Assembly (NCBI RefSeq): GCF_040111675.1
Contig: NZ_CP157794.1
Span: 3,989,501-4,053,500, forward strand
Direction: 5' to 3'
DNA: 64,000 bases
From: Salinarimonas sp.
GTDB lineage: Bacteria > Pseudomonadota > Alphaproteobacteria > Rhizobiales > Beijerinckiaceae
Part shown: piece after piece, positions 1 through 9,081 of the stretch
Numbering within the stretch: position 1 is the stretch's first letter
How the letters are laid out: the number at the start of each line of letters is the position of its first letter
Notes under the pieces: generated by a model
Told to the model about the DNA's origin: nothing
Database searches by the model: none
The model's input: only the letters and a program-made list of their open reading frames with translations
Position numbers and translations under genes: made by a program

Positions 1-392
1 AACGCGATGGCGAGGCTCGATCCCAGCCGCCGCGGCCCGCGGGTGACGACGAGGAGCCCCGTCAGCATCAGGGCCGCCGTGAGCAGGAAGCCGAGCCGCT
101 CGGAGAGCAGGACGTAGAACAGGACGCTGCCGACGACCGCCGCGAACAGCCCGTAGGAGCGCGGCTGCCGCGCCCAGCCCTCCAGCCGGGCCCAGCCCTC
201 GCGCGGGAGCGCACGCAGCCCGTTGACGACGAGGATCACGCCGCCGAGACCCATGGCGATGGCGATCATCCGCGGGAACAGGCTCGGGCCGTAGGGCACG
301 CCGGGCATGGTGCGGAACGAGCCCGCATGGACGAAGGCGAAGATCGCGATGGCGAGCACGATCGCGCCGGCGATGGCGTCGTTGACCTTCAT
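1..392 (-). CDS. tctB: Tripartite tricarboxylate transporter, TctB subunit (3' end outside window)
   Basis: This is the small membrane subunit of a TTT-type secondary carboxylate importer, which works with the periplasmic binding protein TctC and the large permease TctA. The reading frame starts at the ATG at 392 with MKVNDAIAGAIVLAIAIFAF and runs off the left edge (about 130 residues visible). It shows the family's first membrane helix, the conserved GPSLFPRMIA stretch of DUF1468 proteins, and two further hydrophobic segments near residues 85-125. tctC lies 75 bases upstream on the same strand, which gives the usual C-B-A order; tctA would be expected just outside the window. The identification rests on recalled family features. 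Confidence 0.85.
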   Translation of the reverse strand, partial: MKVNDAIAGAIVLAIAIFAFVHAGSFRTMPGVPYGPSLFPRMIAIAMGLGGVILVVNGLRALPREGWARLEGWARQPRSYGLFAAVVGSVLFYVLLSERLGFLLTAALMLTGLLVVTRGPRRLGSSLAIA

Positions 393-467
393 CGGAAACG
401 TCCTGTCACGGGGGAGCGCAAGGCCGGCCGGGCGCGCGCGGCGTCCGGCCGGGAAGCGGGCGCGGGG

Positions 468-1451
468 TCAGATCATCCCGGCGGCTTCCATCACCTCGCA
501 GATCGCCTTGTCCTCGGAGGCGTGGAAGGCCTTGGCCTCCTCCGGGCCCATCCAGGTCATGGCGAAGCCGCGATCGCCCATGAAGGTCGTGAAGGACTCG
601 CTGTCGTAGGCGGCGCGCACGGCCGCGACGAGACCGTCGCGCAGATCCTCCGGCAGGCCCTTGGGCGCGCCGATCATGCGCCAGGTCTGCGAGGTCCACT
701 CCGCCCCGATCGCCTCGGCGACCGTCGGCACGTCGGGCAGGCGCTCGAACCGGTCCGCGCCCATCGTGGCGAGCGGGCGGATCTTGCCGGCCTCGACGAG
801 GGGCGCGGCGGTGGAGAGCGGCGGCGTCACGAAGTCGACAGCGCCGGAGGCCGCGTCCTGCAGCGAGGGACCGCCGCCCTGCGAGGGCACCCAGGTCACC
901 TTGCTCGGGTCGATGCCGGCGGCGACCATCAGGCCCGCCCAGGCGAGATGATAGATGCTCCCCGTGCCCGAGCCCGAGGCGGTGAACGTGCCGGGCGGGT
1001 TCTCGCGGATGGCCTCGAGCGCCTGCTCCAGCGTCTCGAACTCGGAATCCGCTCCGACGCTGACCGCGGCCGGCTCGGTGTTGATCAGCGCGATGTGGGT
1101 GAACTCGTCGGCGGTGAGCTCGGTGAGGCCCTGGCAGACGAGCTGGCTGAGATCGACGTTGATCGTGCCGATCGTGTAGCCGTCCGGCGCGGCGCTCGCC
1201 ATGGCGGTGTGGCCGATGATGCCCGAGCCGCCCGTGCGGTTGACCACGTTCACCGGCTGGCCGAGCTCCTGCTCCATGGCCGCCGCGAGGGAGCGCGCCA
1301 CCGTATCGGTGCCGCCGCCGGCGCCCCAGGGCACGATCAGGGTGATCGGCCGGTTGGGGAAGTCCTGGGCCGCCGCCGGGCCGACCGCCGCCGCGAGCGC
1401 AGCGAGGGTCCCGACCGCGACGCCCGTCAAGGTTCCGCGAAGCTTGGTCAT
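468..1451 (-). CDS. tctC: Tripartite tricarboxylate transporter substrate-binding protein (TctC/Bug family)
   Basis: This periplasmic binding protein captures an organic acid for the TctAB permease. The 327-residue product has a Sec signal peptide (MTKLRGTLTG..., cleavage after AAA near residue 28), then the FPNRPITLIVPWGAGGGTD segment typical of Bug/TctC proteins, and the usual family length. The ATG at 1451 is preferred over upstream starts because GGAGG lies a few bases upstream (1456-1464, reverse strand) and the signal peptide begins there. It is the first gene of a tctC-tctB unit and is divergent from an IclR-family regulator, its probable controller. The substrate cannot be read from sequence; citrate, other carboxylates and aromatic acids are all known for the family. 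Confidence 0.88.
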   Translation of the reverse strand: MTKLRGTLTGVAVGTLAALAAAVGPAAAQDFPNRPITLIVPWGAGGGTDTVARSLAAAMEQELGQPVNVVNRTGGSGIIGHTAMASAAPDGYTIGTINVDLSQLVCQGLTELTADEFTHIALINTEPAAVSVGADSEFETLEQALEAIRENPPGTFTASGSGTGSIYHLAWAGLMVAAGIDPSKVTWVPSQGGGPSLQDAASGAVDFVTPPLSTAAPLVEAGKIRPLATMGADRFERLPDVPTVAEAIGAEWTSQTWRMIGAPKGLPEDLRDGLVAAVRAAYDSESFTTFMGDRGFAMTWMGPEEAKAFHASEDKAICEVMEAAGMI

Positions 1452-1766
1452 GTCGATTTCCTCCCAGAAGTCGTTCCGCGACCGGCGGAGCGCCGCCTTG
1501 TGCTTTTTTATCGAGGCGACCGGACCGCCCTTTGGGAAGGCTAGGAGCGGTTCGCAGGTCCCGTCAACAGTTTTCTCGCATGGGCACATCTAATCTCATT
1601 GGGTGAGAAAAATAAGCGGCGAGGCGCCGTCGCGCAGCGCCCGCGTCGAGTCGAAAAGCCGAGGAAATCCAGGCATGTCGTGCGGGATGGCCCGGCTTCC
1701 ACGAACCCCCATTGCGTTTTCCCGTATTGTGAGGGTAGGTTTCGCCATCTGGAAAAGGAGGCCCAT
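1452..1766. promoter_or_regulatory. Divergent control region between tctC and the IclR regulator
   Basis: This 315-base stretch between two divergent starts holds no convincing gene; the reading frames crossing it lack a ribosome-binding site and resemble no family. It contains an inverted repeat TCTCA-ttggg-TGAGA at 1594-1608, with a further TTTTCTC half-site at 1571-1577. The adjacent IclR-type protein is the natural candidate to bind here. The repeat is visible; its role as operator is inferred. Confidence 0.4.
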
Positions 1767-2612
1767 GTGGCGGAAGACGGCAAGCCCGATCGGGACGGCA
1801 GGATCCAGTCGCTGGAGCGCGCCTTCGCGGTGCTGGAGGAGGTCGCACGGCATCGCGACGGCGTCACGCTGTCGGAGATCAGCCGGGCGGTGGGCCTGCA
1901 CACCTCGACGCTCTACCACGTGACGCGCACGCTGGTGGCGCTCGGCTATCTGCGTCCCGGGACGAACGACAAGCGCTACCGCATGGGCCGGGCGGTGTTC
2001 CAGCTCGCCTCGGCCTGCCTCGACGAGGCCGAGATCTGCGACACGGTCGAGCCTTTCCTCGACCGGCTGGCGCAGGCGACCGGCGAGGCGACGCACTACG
2101 CCATCTGGGAGCGCGGCAGCGCGCTGATCCTCACCCGCCGCGCCGCGCCGAACGCGCTGCAGATCACCGAGCGCGTGGGCACGCTGCGCCCGCTCTATTG
2201 CACGGCAATCGGCAAGGCTCTGCTCTCGGGGCTGTCGGAGGACGCGTACGAGGCGCATGTCGCCGGGATCGCGTTCGAGCCCTACACGCCGAGCACGCTC
2301 AAGGACGCGCAGGCCCTGCGGCTGCAGATCGAGGCCGTCCGGCGCGACGGCATCGCCTTCGACGATTGCGAGTTCAACGCCGAGGTGCGCTGCATGGCGG
2401 CGCCGGTGCGCGATTTCCGCGGGCGGGTGGTCGGCGCCGTCGGCTTCTCCGGCCCGGTCTGGCGCACCTCGCTCGGCGCCATGGCCGACCACATCGCGCT
2501 CACGCGCTCGGTCGCCGCCGAGATCTCGGACCGCTTCGGCTTCCGCCCCGCGGCGGTGGCGGAGGAGGTCGCGCCGGAAGCCGAGGGGAGGACGCGCCGT
2601 GCCGGATCGTGA
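1767..2612 (+). CDS. IclR family transcriptional regulator
   Basis: A DNA-binding regulator of 281 residues with an N-terminal winged helix-turn-helix (about residues 10-75; IQSLERAFAVLEEVARHRDG, then LSEISRAVGLHTSTLYHVTRTL) and a C-terminal IclR effector-binding GAF-like domain (about 85-265, including LYCTAIGKALLS and MAAPVRDFRGRVVGAVGFSGP). The GTG at 1767 is chosen because AAAAGGAGG ends 5 bases before it; the longer open frame from 1599 has no such signal. It is divergent from tctC and overlaps the following SDR gene by 14 bases, so it probably controls the carboxylate transporter and is co-transcribed with the SDR gene. The effector is unknown. Confidence 0.88.
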   Translation: MAEDGKPDRDGRIQSLERAFAVLEEVARHRDGVTLSEISRAVGLHTSTLYHVTRTLVALGYLRPGTNDKRYRMGRAVFQLASACLDEAEICDTVEPFLDRLAQATGEATHYAIWERGSALILTRRAAPNALQITERVGTLRPLYCTAIGKALLSGLSEDAYEAHVAGIAFEPYTPSTLKDAQALRLQIEAVRRDGIAFDDCEFNAEVRCMAAPVRDFRGRVVGAVGFSGPVWRTSLGAMADHIALTRSVAAEISDRFGFRPAAVAEEVAPEAEGRTRRAGS

Positions 2613-3384
2613 GCTCGCGGGAAAGACCGCCGTCGTCACCGGCGCCAGCAAGGGCATCGGCCGCGCCATCGCCGCGCGGCTCGCGGCCGAGGGCTGCGCC
2701 GTCGCCCTCGTCGCGCGCTCGCAGGACGCCCTCGCCGAGGCGGCGCGCGCGATCGAGGCCGCCGGCGGGCGCGCGACGCCCGTCGTCGCCGACCTGTCCA
2801 CCGAGGACGGGTGCCGCACGGCGGCGGACGCCGCGCTCGCGGCGCTCGGCGGGGTGGACGTCCTGGTCAATTGCGCCGGCGACACCAAGGCCGGCGCCTT
2901 CCCCGCGCAGCCGGACGCGGACTGGACCGCCGGCTTCGCGCTCAAGCTCTTCGGCGCCGTGCGGCTGACGCGGGCGCTGTGGCCCGCGCTGAAGGAGCGC
3001 AGCGGCACGGTGATCAACATCGGTGGCGCCGCCGCCATGACGCCGAGCCCGGGCTTCATGGTGGGCGGCGCCGTGAACGCGGCGCTGGCGCACTGGTCGA
3101 AGGCCCTCTCGAAGCAGGGCCTCGCGGAGGACGTGAACGTCGCGATCGTGCATCCGGGCATGACCGTGTCGGACCGCATGGAGCGGCTGTTCGCGCAGCA
3201 GGCCGAGGCCGAGAACCTGCCGGTCGAGGACGTGCGCCGCCGCGCGATCGCGGCGCAGGGCGTCCGCCGGCTGGGTACGCCGGAGGACGTCGCCGAGGCG
3301 GTGCTGTTCCTGTGCACGCCCCGGGCGCGCCATCTCCAGGGCGCCTCGTTGCTGGTGGACGGCGGCGCGACGCCCGGGCTCTGA
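2599..3384 (+). CDS. SDR-fold protein lacking the catalytic triad
   Basis: A 261-residue short-chain dehydrogenase/reductase fold. The nucleotide-binding motif TGASKGIG is intact near residues 14-21, and NCAG replaces the usual NNAG. However, the segment that should carry the Ser and Tyr-x-x-x-Lys reads NIGGAAAM...GGAVNAALAHW, so the Ser, Tyr and Lys positions appear to be Gly/Ala, Gly and Asn. The usual C-terminal end is present (HPGMT; DGGATPGL). The GTG at 2599 overlaps the end of the IclR gene by 14 bases, indicating translational coupling. It may be a binding protein or a non-classical SDR; reductase activity should not be assumed. The family assignment is firm; the missing residues are read directly by alignment to the motif. 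Confidence 0.85.
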   Translation: MPDRELAGKTAVVTGASKGIGRAIAARLAAEGCAVALVARSQDALAEAARAIEAAGGRATPVVADLSTEDGCRTAADAALAALGGVDVLVNCAGDTKAGAFPAQPDADWTAGFALKLFGAVRLTRALWPALKERSGTVINIGGAAAMTPSPGFMVGGAVNAALAHWSKALSKQGLAEDVNVAIVHPGMTVSDRMERLFAQQAEAENLPVEDVRRRAIAAQGVRRLGTPEDVAEAVLFLCTPRARHLQGASLLVDGGATPGL

Positions 3385-3467
3385 CGCACGCCCGTCCGAG
3401 CGGACGTTGCGGAAAAGCCGGCTCGTGCGCGCCCGCGGTGGATCGACCCTGTCGCGCCGCAGGACCG

Positions 3468-5522
3468 TCAGGCGTGGTCCAGCGGATGGAAGCAGGCGTG
3501 CCGGCGCCCGCCGCCGGCGGCCACGACGGGCGGCTTCTCCGCGCGGCAGCGCGGCTGGGCGAACGGGCAGCGCCCGGCGAAATCGCACCCTGCGGGGCGT
3601 TCGAGCAGGCTCGGCACCTCTCCCGAGATCGAGACGTGCGTGCGCCGGCGGTCCGGGTCGGGCTGCGGCACGCCCTCGACGAGCGCCTTCGTATAGGGGT
3701 GCAACGGCGCCCGGAACACGGCCTCGGTCGGGCCCTCCTCGACGATGCGCCCGAGATACATGATGGCGAGCCGGTCGGCGATGTGGCGCACGACGGGAAG
3801 GTTGTGGGTGATGATCAGGTAGCCGAGCCCCTTCTGCGCCTGCAGGTCCGCCATCAGGTTCAGGATCTCGCCCTGGACCGAGACGTCGAGGCCCGCCGTG
3901 GGCTCGTCGGCGACGACGAGCTTCGGCTCGAGCGCGAGCGCGCGGGCGACGCCGACACGGCGCGCCTGGCCGCCGGAGAGCTCGTGGGGATAGCGCGCGA
4001 GGAGCGGCCGCGGCAGGCGCACGAGATCGGCGAGGCGCTCGGCCTCGCGGTCGAGGTCGCGGCCGGCGAGGCCGTGGATCTCGAACGGCTCGGTGATCAG
4101 CGCGCGCACCGACTTGCGCGGGCTCAGGGAGCCCACGGGATCCTGGAACATCATCGCCATGTCGCGGCGCAGCGGCTTGAACCGGCTCTCCGGCAGCCCT
4201 CGGATCTCGCGGCCCTCGAAGCGCACCGAGCCGCCCTGCGCCGGCACGAGGTTGAGGATCGTGCGCCCGAGCGTCGTCTTGCCCGAGCCCGACTCGCCGA
4301 CGAGCCCCACGGTCTCGCCGCGCGCCACCGCGAGGTCGACGTCGAGCACCGCGTCGACGAACGGGTCTGCGACGCCCTTCAAGCGCGCCCGGATCGCGCC
4401 GAGGGTGCGGAAGCGAACATGGAGGTTCGAGACCGCGAGCAGCGGCGGGGTCCCGGCATCGGCGCCTTCGGCGGCGGCCGGCGCGGCGGACGGCGGCGGC
4501 TCCGGCGCCAGCGCGACGGTCTCCCGCGGCGGCCAGGACGGATCGGCGTGCGGTCCCTCGAGCAGATGGCAGCGCGCGACGCCGCCCGGGCCGGCCGCGC
4601 GCGGCGGGGGCGTGTCGCGGCACGGCGGCATCGCGCGCGGGCAGCGGTCGACGAAGACGCAGCCCGGCGGCGGCTTCGTCAGGTCCGGGATGTCGCCGGG
4701 AATGACGGGGAGCCTGCGGGTGCGCGTCGCGATCCGCGCCGGGTCGCATTCCAGCAGCGCGCGGGTATAGGGGTGGCGCGCGTCGTGGAACACGCTGCGC
4801 ACGTCGCCCGCCTCCACCACCTCGCCGGCATACATGACGACGACGTCGTCGCACAGCTCGGCGATGAGGCCGAGATTGTGCGAGACGACGACGACCGTCG
4901 TGTCGAGCTCGCGCTGGAGCTCCTGCAGGAGATGGATGATCTGGGCTTCCATCGTGACGTCGAGCGCGGTGGTCGGCTCGTCGGCGAGGAGGAGCTTCGG
5001 CCCGGTCAGGAGCGCCATGGCGATGCCGGCGCGCTGGCGCATGCCGCCGGAGAAGTGGTGCGGGTACTGGTCGACGCGCGCCTGCGGGTCGGGGATGCCG
5101 ACGCGCTGCATCATCTTCACGGCCGCCCGCCGCTTGTCGGCGGCCGAGAGGTCGCGGCGGCGGTAGAGCACGTCGCGCATCTGCCGGGCGTAGCTGAGCA
5201 CCGGGATCTGCGAGGTCATCGGGTCCTGGAAGACGACGGAGATCTCCTCGCCGCGCGCCGCGCGCAGGGCCGGCTCGCCGAGCGAGAGGAGATCGCGCGC
5301 GCCGAAGCGGATCGCGCCGGCGCGCACCTCGGCGTTTCCGGCGAGGAGGCCGAGGATGGACCAGAGCACGGTGCTCTTGCCCGAGCCGCTCTCGCCGACG
5401 ATGCCGACGACGCGTCCCTTCCGGACGGGGAAGCTCACGTCCCGCAGGGCCTGCACGCGCCCGCGCGCCGTGCGGAAGTCGACCGAGAGGCCGCTGATGT
5501 CGAGGAGCGTCTCCACCCTCAT
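3468..5522 (-). CDS. Fused dipeptide/oligopeptide ABC transporter ATPase (DppD-DppF type)
   Basis: This 684-residue cytoplasmic protein powers peptide uptake and carries two complete ATPase halves. Half one (about residues 5-330) has Walker A GESGSGKST, the ABC signature HFSGGMRQRAGIA and Walker B LLLADEPTTALD, then the oligopeptide C-terminal Cys cluster near CVFVDRCPRAMPPC. Half two (about 350-684) has GLVGESGSGKTTLG, ELSGGQARRVGVA, LVVADEPTAGLD and a second cluster CDFAGRCPFAQPRC. Such fusions, as in GsiA, replace the separate D and F subunits. The start ATG overlaps the stop of the frameshifted permease gene (ATGA at 5519-5522). It is the last gene of the operon. Confidence 0.93.
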   Translation of the reverse strand: MRVETLLDISGLSVDFRTARGRVQALRDVSFPVRKGRVVGIVGESGSGKSTVLWSILGLLAGNAEVRAGAIRFGARDLLSLGEPALRAARGEEISVVFQDPMTSQIPVLSYARQMRDVLYRRRDLSAADKRRAAVKMMQRVGIPDPQARVDQYPHHFSGGMRQRAGIAMALLTGPKLLLADEPTTALDVTMEAQIIHLLQELQRELDTTVVVVSHNLGLIAELCDDVVVMYAGEVVEAGDVRSVFHDARHPYTRALLECDPARIATRTRRLPVIPGDIPDLTKPPPGCVFVDRCPRAMPPCRDTPPPRAAGPGGVARCHLLEGPHADPSWPPRETVALAPEPPPSAAPAAAEGADAGTPPLLAVSNLHVRFRTLGAIRARLKGVADPFVDAVLDVDLAVARGETVGLVGESGSGKTTLGRTILNLVPAQGGSVRFEGREIRGLPESRFKPLRRDMAMMFQDPVGSLSPRKSVRALITEPFEIHGLAGRDLDREAERLADLVRLPRPLLARYPHELSGGQARRVGVARALALEPKLVVADEPTAGLDVSVQGEILNLMADLQAQKGLGYLIITHNLPVVRHIADRLAIMYLGRIVEEGPTEAVFRAPLHPYTKALVEGVPQPDPDRRRTHVSISGEVPSLLERPAGCDFAGRCPFAQPRCRAEKPPVVAAGGGRRHACFHPLDHA

Positions 5523-6471
5523 CGCCCCCTGCCCATGCGCGGGTCGAAGACGTCGCGCAGCGCCTCGCCCAGGAAGGTGAAGCCGAGGGTCGTGAGGATC
5601 AGCGGCACGCCGCCGGCGACCACCATCCACGGCGTGTCGCGGATGACGAGGTAGCCCAGTAGCCCTCGTTGAGGATCGTCCCCCAGCTCGCCGTCGGCGG
5701 CAGCACGCCGAGCCCGAGGAAGCTGAGGCCCGCCTCGACGGTCACGACGACGGGCACGTCCATCGCGGCGAGGATGAGGAGCGGGCCGATGACGTTCGGC
5801 ATGACGTGATGGCGCAGGATCCGGCCGAGCCCCGCGCCGAGCGAGCGCTCCGCCAGGATGAACTCGGTGTTGCGCAGGCTCAGCGTCGCCGTGCGCGCCA
5901 CGCGGGCGTATTGCGGGATCGAGGTGACGATGACGATGGCGAGCACGAGCTCGAGGCTCGGGCCCGTCAGCGCGACGGTGGCCAGCGCGAGCACGATGGT
6001 GGGGAAGGCGCGCACCGTGTCGAAGGCGAGGAGCAGCAGGTTGTCGAGCCAGCGCGGGCCGAAGCCGGCGAGCATGCCCAGCACCAGCCCCGCCGCGAGC
6101 GCCGTCGAGACGCCGATCGCGGCGATCTTCAAGGCCACCCGCCCGCCGTAGAGCAGGCGCGAGAAGGTGTCGCGGCCGAGTTGGTCCGTGCCGGCGAGGT
6201 GCTCGAGGCTCGGGCCCGAAAGCCGGGCGGGGATGTCCAGCGCGTTCGGGTCGTAGGGCGCGAGCCACGGCGCGAAGAGCGCCCCGGCGAAGAACAGCGT
6301 CACGAGCACGAGCCCGGTGACGCCCTGCCAGTTGCCGAGAAAGGCGCGCAGGGCCTCGCGGCGCTCGCGGGCGGCGGATTCGCGGATCTCGCCGGGGCCG
6401 ACGGGCTCCGGCGTTCCGGCGGGATCGGCGACGACGAGGCCGCCCGTGGGATCAGAGGCTTTCACGGACAC
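5519..6471 (-). pseudogene. Peptide ABC transporter permease (DppC type), interrupted by a frameshift
   Basis: This is the second permease subunit of the peptide importer. From the GTG at 6471 the frame gives a normal DppC-like protein: a hydrophilic N-terminus, the N-terminal helix LVLVTLFFAGALFAPWLAPY, and the permease domain with the EAA loop near AERSLGAGLGRILRHHVMPN. At about 5656-5664 the frame changes: the conserved SWGTILNEGYW is followed in a different frame by GYLVIRDTPWMVVAGGVPL...LRDVFDPR, the normal family C-terminus. That second frame ends at 5519 in an ATGA overlap with the next gene, so the frameshift is recent, or is a sequencing error. One base appears to be missing. Read uncorrected, the product ends at 5599 with a wrong tail (290 residues). 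The GTG start overlaps the end of dppB by 20 bases. Confidence 0.85.
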
Positions 6472-7396
6472 GGGGATCGAGCCAGGCGACGAGGATGTCG
6501 GAGAGGAGGACGACGACGACGTAGAGCCCGGTCGCGACGAGGACGGCGCCCTGCACGACGGGGAAGTTGCGCGCCATCACGGCGTCGAAGATCAGCTTGC
6601 CGAGGCCCGGGCGGGCGAAGATGATCTCGGCGAAGACGGTCGAGGAGATCAGCCCGCCGAAGCCCATACCGATGAGCGTGATCGTGGGCAGGATCGCGAC
6701 CCGCAGCGCATAGCCGAACACCACCGTACCCGGGGCGAGCCCGAAGGCGCGGGCCGAGCGCACGAACGGCTCGTTCATCACCTCGAGCATGGAGGCGCGC
6801 ACCATCCGCGCGAGGTAGCCGACCCAGCTCAGCCCGACCGCGAAGGCCGGCAGGACGAGGTGCGCGAGCTGGTCGATCGGGTCTCCCGGCTCGCCCGCGC
6901 CGATGGCGGGGAGCCAGCGCAGCTCCACCGCGAAGACGAGGAGCGCCCAGATCGACACGAGGAAGGAGGGGATCGCGATCGTCCCCACCGAGAGGACGCC
7001 CGCGATGCGATCCGACCAGGAGTTCGGCCGCACCGCGGCGAGGCAGCCGAGCGGGATGCCGAGGAGCATCGCCCAGCCCATGGCCGTGACGACGAGGGCG
7101 AGCGTGAAGCCGATCCGCTCCGCGATGACGGCCGAGACGGCGCGGTCCGAGAACACGTCGAGCCCGAGATCGCCCTGGACGGCGTTGCCGACATAGATCG
7201 CGAACTGCACCCAGATCGGCTCGTCGAGGTGCATCTTCTCGGCGTAGCGCGCGATCGCCTCGGGCGTCGCGCGCGGCCCGAGCGCGATCGTCGCCGGATC
7301 GCCGGGGATCAGGTGCAGGAGCGAGAACAGCACCAGGACGACGGCGGCGACGACCGCCGCCGACAGCCCCAGGCGCTTCGTCAGGTAGACGAGCAT
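6452..7396 (-). CDS. Peptide ABC transporter permease (DppB type)
   Basis: A 314-residue inner-membrane permease of the DppB/OppB class. It begins MLVYLTKRLGLS with one helix, followed by the conserved LHLIPGDPA segment, a periplasmic region containing GDLGLDVFSDRAV, and five more hydrophobic helices. The coupling loop reads VRSARAFGLAPGTVVFGYALR, and the C-terminus AWLDPRVRESL is typical. It lies 19 bases downstream of the binding-protein gene and overlaps the permease C gene, so this is one operon. Confidence 0.92.
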   Translation of the reverse strand: MLVYLTKRLGLSAAVVAAVVLVLFSLLHLIPGDPATIALGPRATPEAIARYAEKMHLDEPIWVQFAIYVGNAVQGDLGLDVFSDRAVSAVIAERIGFTLALVVTAMGWAMLLGIPLGCLAAVRPNSWSDRIAGVLSVGTIAIPSFLVSIWALLVFAVELRWLPAIGAGEPGDPIDQLAHLVLPAFAVGLSWVGYLARMVRASMLEVMNEPFVRSARAFGLAPGTVVFGYALRVAILPTITLIGMGFGGLISSTVFAEIIFARPGLGKLIFDAVMARNFPVVQGAVLVATGLYVVVVLLSDILVAWLDPRVRESL

Positions 7397-7415
7397 CTCT
7401 CCGCGCCGGCCCGGA

Positions 7416-8972
7416 TCAGGCCTTGCCGAAGCGGCGGTAGTTCAGCTCGCCCGACGGCGCCGCCACCACGTCGATCGCGGTCGTGTGCACGAAGGCCTCC
7501 GGCTCGTGGTTGATCCAGACGTAGGCGCCGGTCTCCTCCATGATGTCCTGCATGCGCAGGTAGATGGCGCGGCGCGTGTCCGGATCGGTCTCGGCGATGC
7601 CCTCCTCGTAGAGGCGATCGTATTCCTCGCTCGTCCAGCGCTCCCAGTTCCACTTGCCGACCTGGCTCGACACGAACCAGGAGGTGGCCTCGTAGGGGTC
7701 GGGCGTGGTGCCGAAGCGCATGAGCCAGAGCTCGAGGTCCTTCCAGGTGTCGCCCTTGCTCTCCTGGCCCATCTCCCAGAACGGGCCGCTGTCGAGGGGC
7801 AGAACCGTCACGGCGATCCCGACCGCGCCGAGATTGGCCTGGATGATCTGCGCGGCGAGGAGCCGTTCCTGCGTGTTGAGGGTGCGCAGCGTGAGAGACA
7901 GCCCGGACGCGCCGGCCTCGGCGAGCAGCGCGCGGGCCTCGTCCGGATCGTAGTCGTAGAACTTCGTCGCCTCGCGCTGGCCGAGCAGGCCCGGGCAGAT
8001 GATGCCGTTCGACTTCGTCGTCGTGCCCGAATAGGCGCCGATGAGGATCGACTCGACGTCGACCGCATGCTGGATCGCGCGGCGGACGCGGACGTCCTGC
8101 AGCTTGGGATGCGCGGTGTTCATCCCCATCCACATGTATTGCAGCTCGCCCGCGACCGTGATCTCGGCGCCGGCCGGCATGTCGGCCCTGTAGCGCGCGA
8201 GCGTGTCGGCGGAGACCTCCGTGCAGTCGAGCTCGCCCGCCTCGAAGGCGAGCTCGGCCGCCTTCACCTCGGTGATCACGTTCGCCTCGATGCGATCGAA
8301 GGCCGGCTTCGGGCCGGTCCAGTCCGGGTTCGCCGTGAACACGGCGCGCTGCCCCGGGATCGTCTCGTAGGTGTAGGGGCCGCACACGGCAGGGAAGCGC
8401 GTGGTGAAGCGTCCGCCCGCCTCCGTCACCGCCTTCTCCGAGAGGATCGCGCCGGGCCCGTGGCAGAGCGTGATCATCACGAACGGCGCGAAGGGCTTCG
8501 AGAGCACGATCGTGCCGCTGCGCTCGCCGGTGACGTCGACGCGCTCCATGGCCTCGAAATAGCCCGACCAGTCGCTCTCCTTCATGCGCTCGTAGGAGAA
8601 CTTGACGTCGGCCGCGGTGACGGGGCCGTAGCCGCCCGACCAGGTCAGGCCTTCGGCGAGGGTGAAGTCGATGTGCGTCGGGTCGCGCTGCACCAGCGTC
8701 TCGACGAAGTAGGTCGGCTTCCAGCCGAAGCTGCCGCCCTCGCGGCTGTACTCGGCGAGGAAGGGCAGGCACTGCTTCTGCGCCTCGATCTCGGTGCCGC
8801 CGGTCATGTAGCCGGGGTCGAGCACGTCGTTGTCGCCGTCGAGGCGCAGCCTCAGGACGGAGCCGGTCTGGGCGAAGGCGCCCGCGCCGCCGAGGCCGGG
8901 CAGCGTTCCCAGCGCGCCGAGCGCGACCGACGAGGCCAGGAAGCCGCGGCGCGTCGTGGTGAGCTTGGTCAT
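7416..8972 (-). CDS. ABC transporter substrate-binding protein, peptide/nickel family 5
   Basis: This exported receptor delivers peptides or similar solutes to the downstream permeases. The 518 residues start MTKLTTTRRGFLASSVALGA, a twin-arginine-type signal (TRRGFL), with cleavage near AFA-QT. The body has the family-5 layout, including DVKFSYERMKE, VRRAIQHAVD and the C-terminal YVWINHEPEAFV. AAGGGGG lies about 10 bases before the ATG. It heads the operon A-B-C-DF; a CocE-type hydrolase gene starts the same strand just upstream. A Tat signal on this family is common in alphaproteobacteria. The ligand is unknown. Confidence 0.9.
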   Translation of the reverse strand: MTKLTTTRRGFLASSVALGALGTLPGLGGAGAFAQTGSVLRLRLDGDNDVLDPGYMTGGTEIEAQKQCLPFLAEYSREGGSFGWKPTYFVETLVQRDPTHIDFTLAEGLTWSGGYGPVTAADVKFSYERMKESDWSGYFEAMERVDVTGERSGTIVLSKPFAPFVMITLCHGPGAILSEKAVTEAGGRFTTRFPAVCGPYTYETIPGQRAVFTANPDWTGPKPAFDRIEANVITEVKAAELAFEAGELDCTEVSADTLARYRADMPAGAEITVAGELQYMWMGMNTAHPKLQDVRVRRAIQHAVDVESILIGAYSGTTTKSNGIICPGLLGQREATKFYDYDPDEARALLAEAGASGLSLTLRTLNTQERLLAAQIIQANLGAVGIAVTVLPLDSGPFWEMGQESKGDTWKDLELWLMRFGTTPDPYEATSWFVSSQVGKWNWERWTSEEYDRLYEEGIAETDPDTRRAIYLRMQDIMEETGAYVWINHEPEAFVHTTAIDVVAAPSGELNYRRFGKA

Positions 8973-9081
8973 CTCTCGTTCCCCCTTGATGTTTTGTCGT
9001 CGATTGAGCCGGCTTCACGGCCGCACCGCAATTTCGTGACCCTTCGCGAGAAGACGCGCCACCCGCGTCTGCTCGCGTCGC

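Noticed and set aside
327-1544. Long plus-strand frame opposite tctC
   Set aside because: It is an Arg/Gly/Ala-rich shadow of a well-supported gene on the other strand, with no family features or ribosome-binding site.
3393-3406. CGTCCG-ag-CGGACG after the SDR gene as terminator
   Set aside because: A two-base loop cannot form and there is no T-run.
2811-5654. 947-residue plus-strand frame over the SDR and ABC genes
   Set aside because: GC-rich antisense shadow. The minus-strand ABC ATPase has all its motifs.
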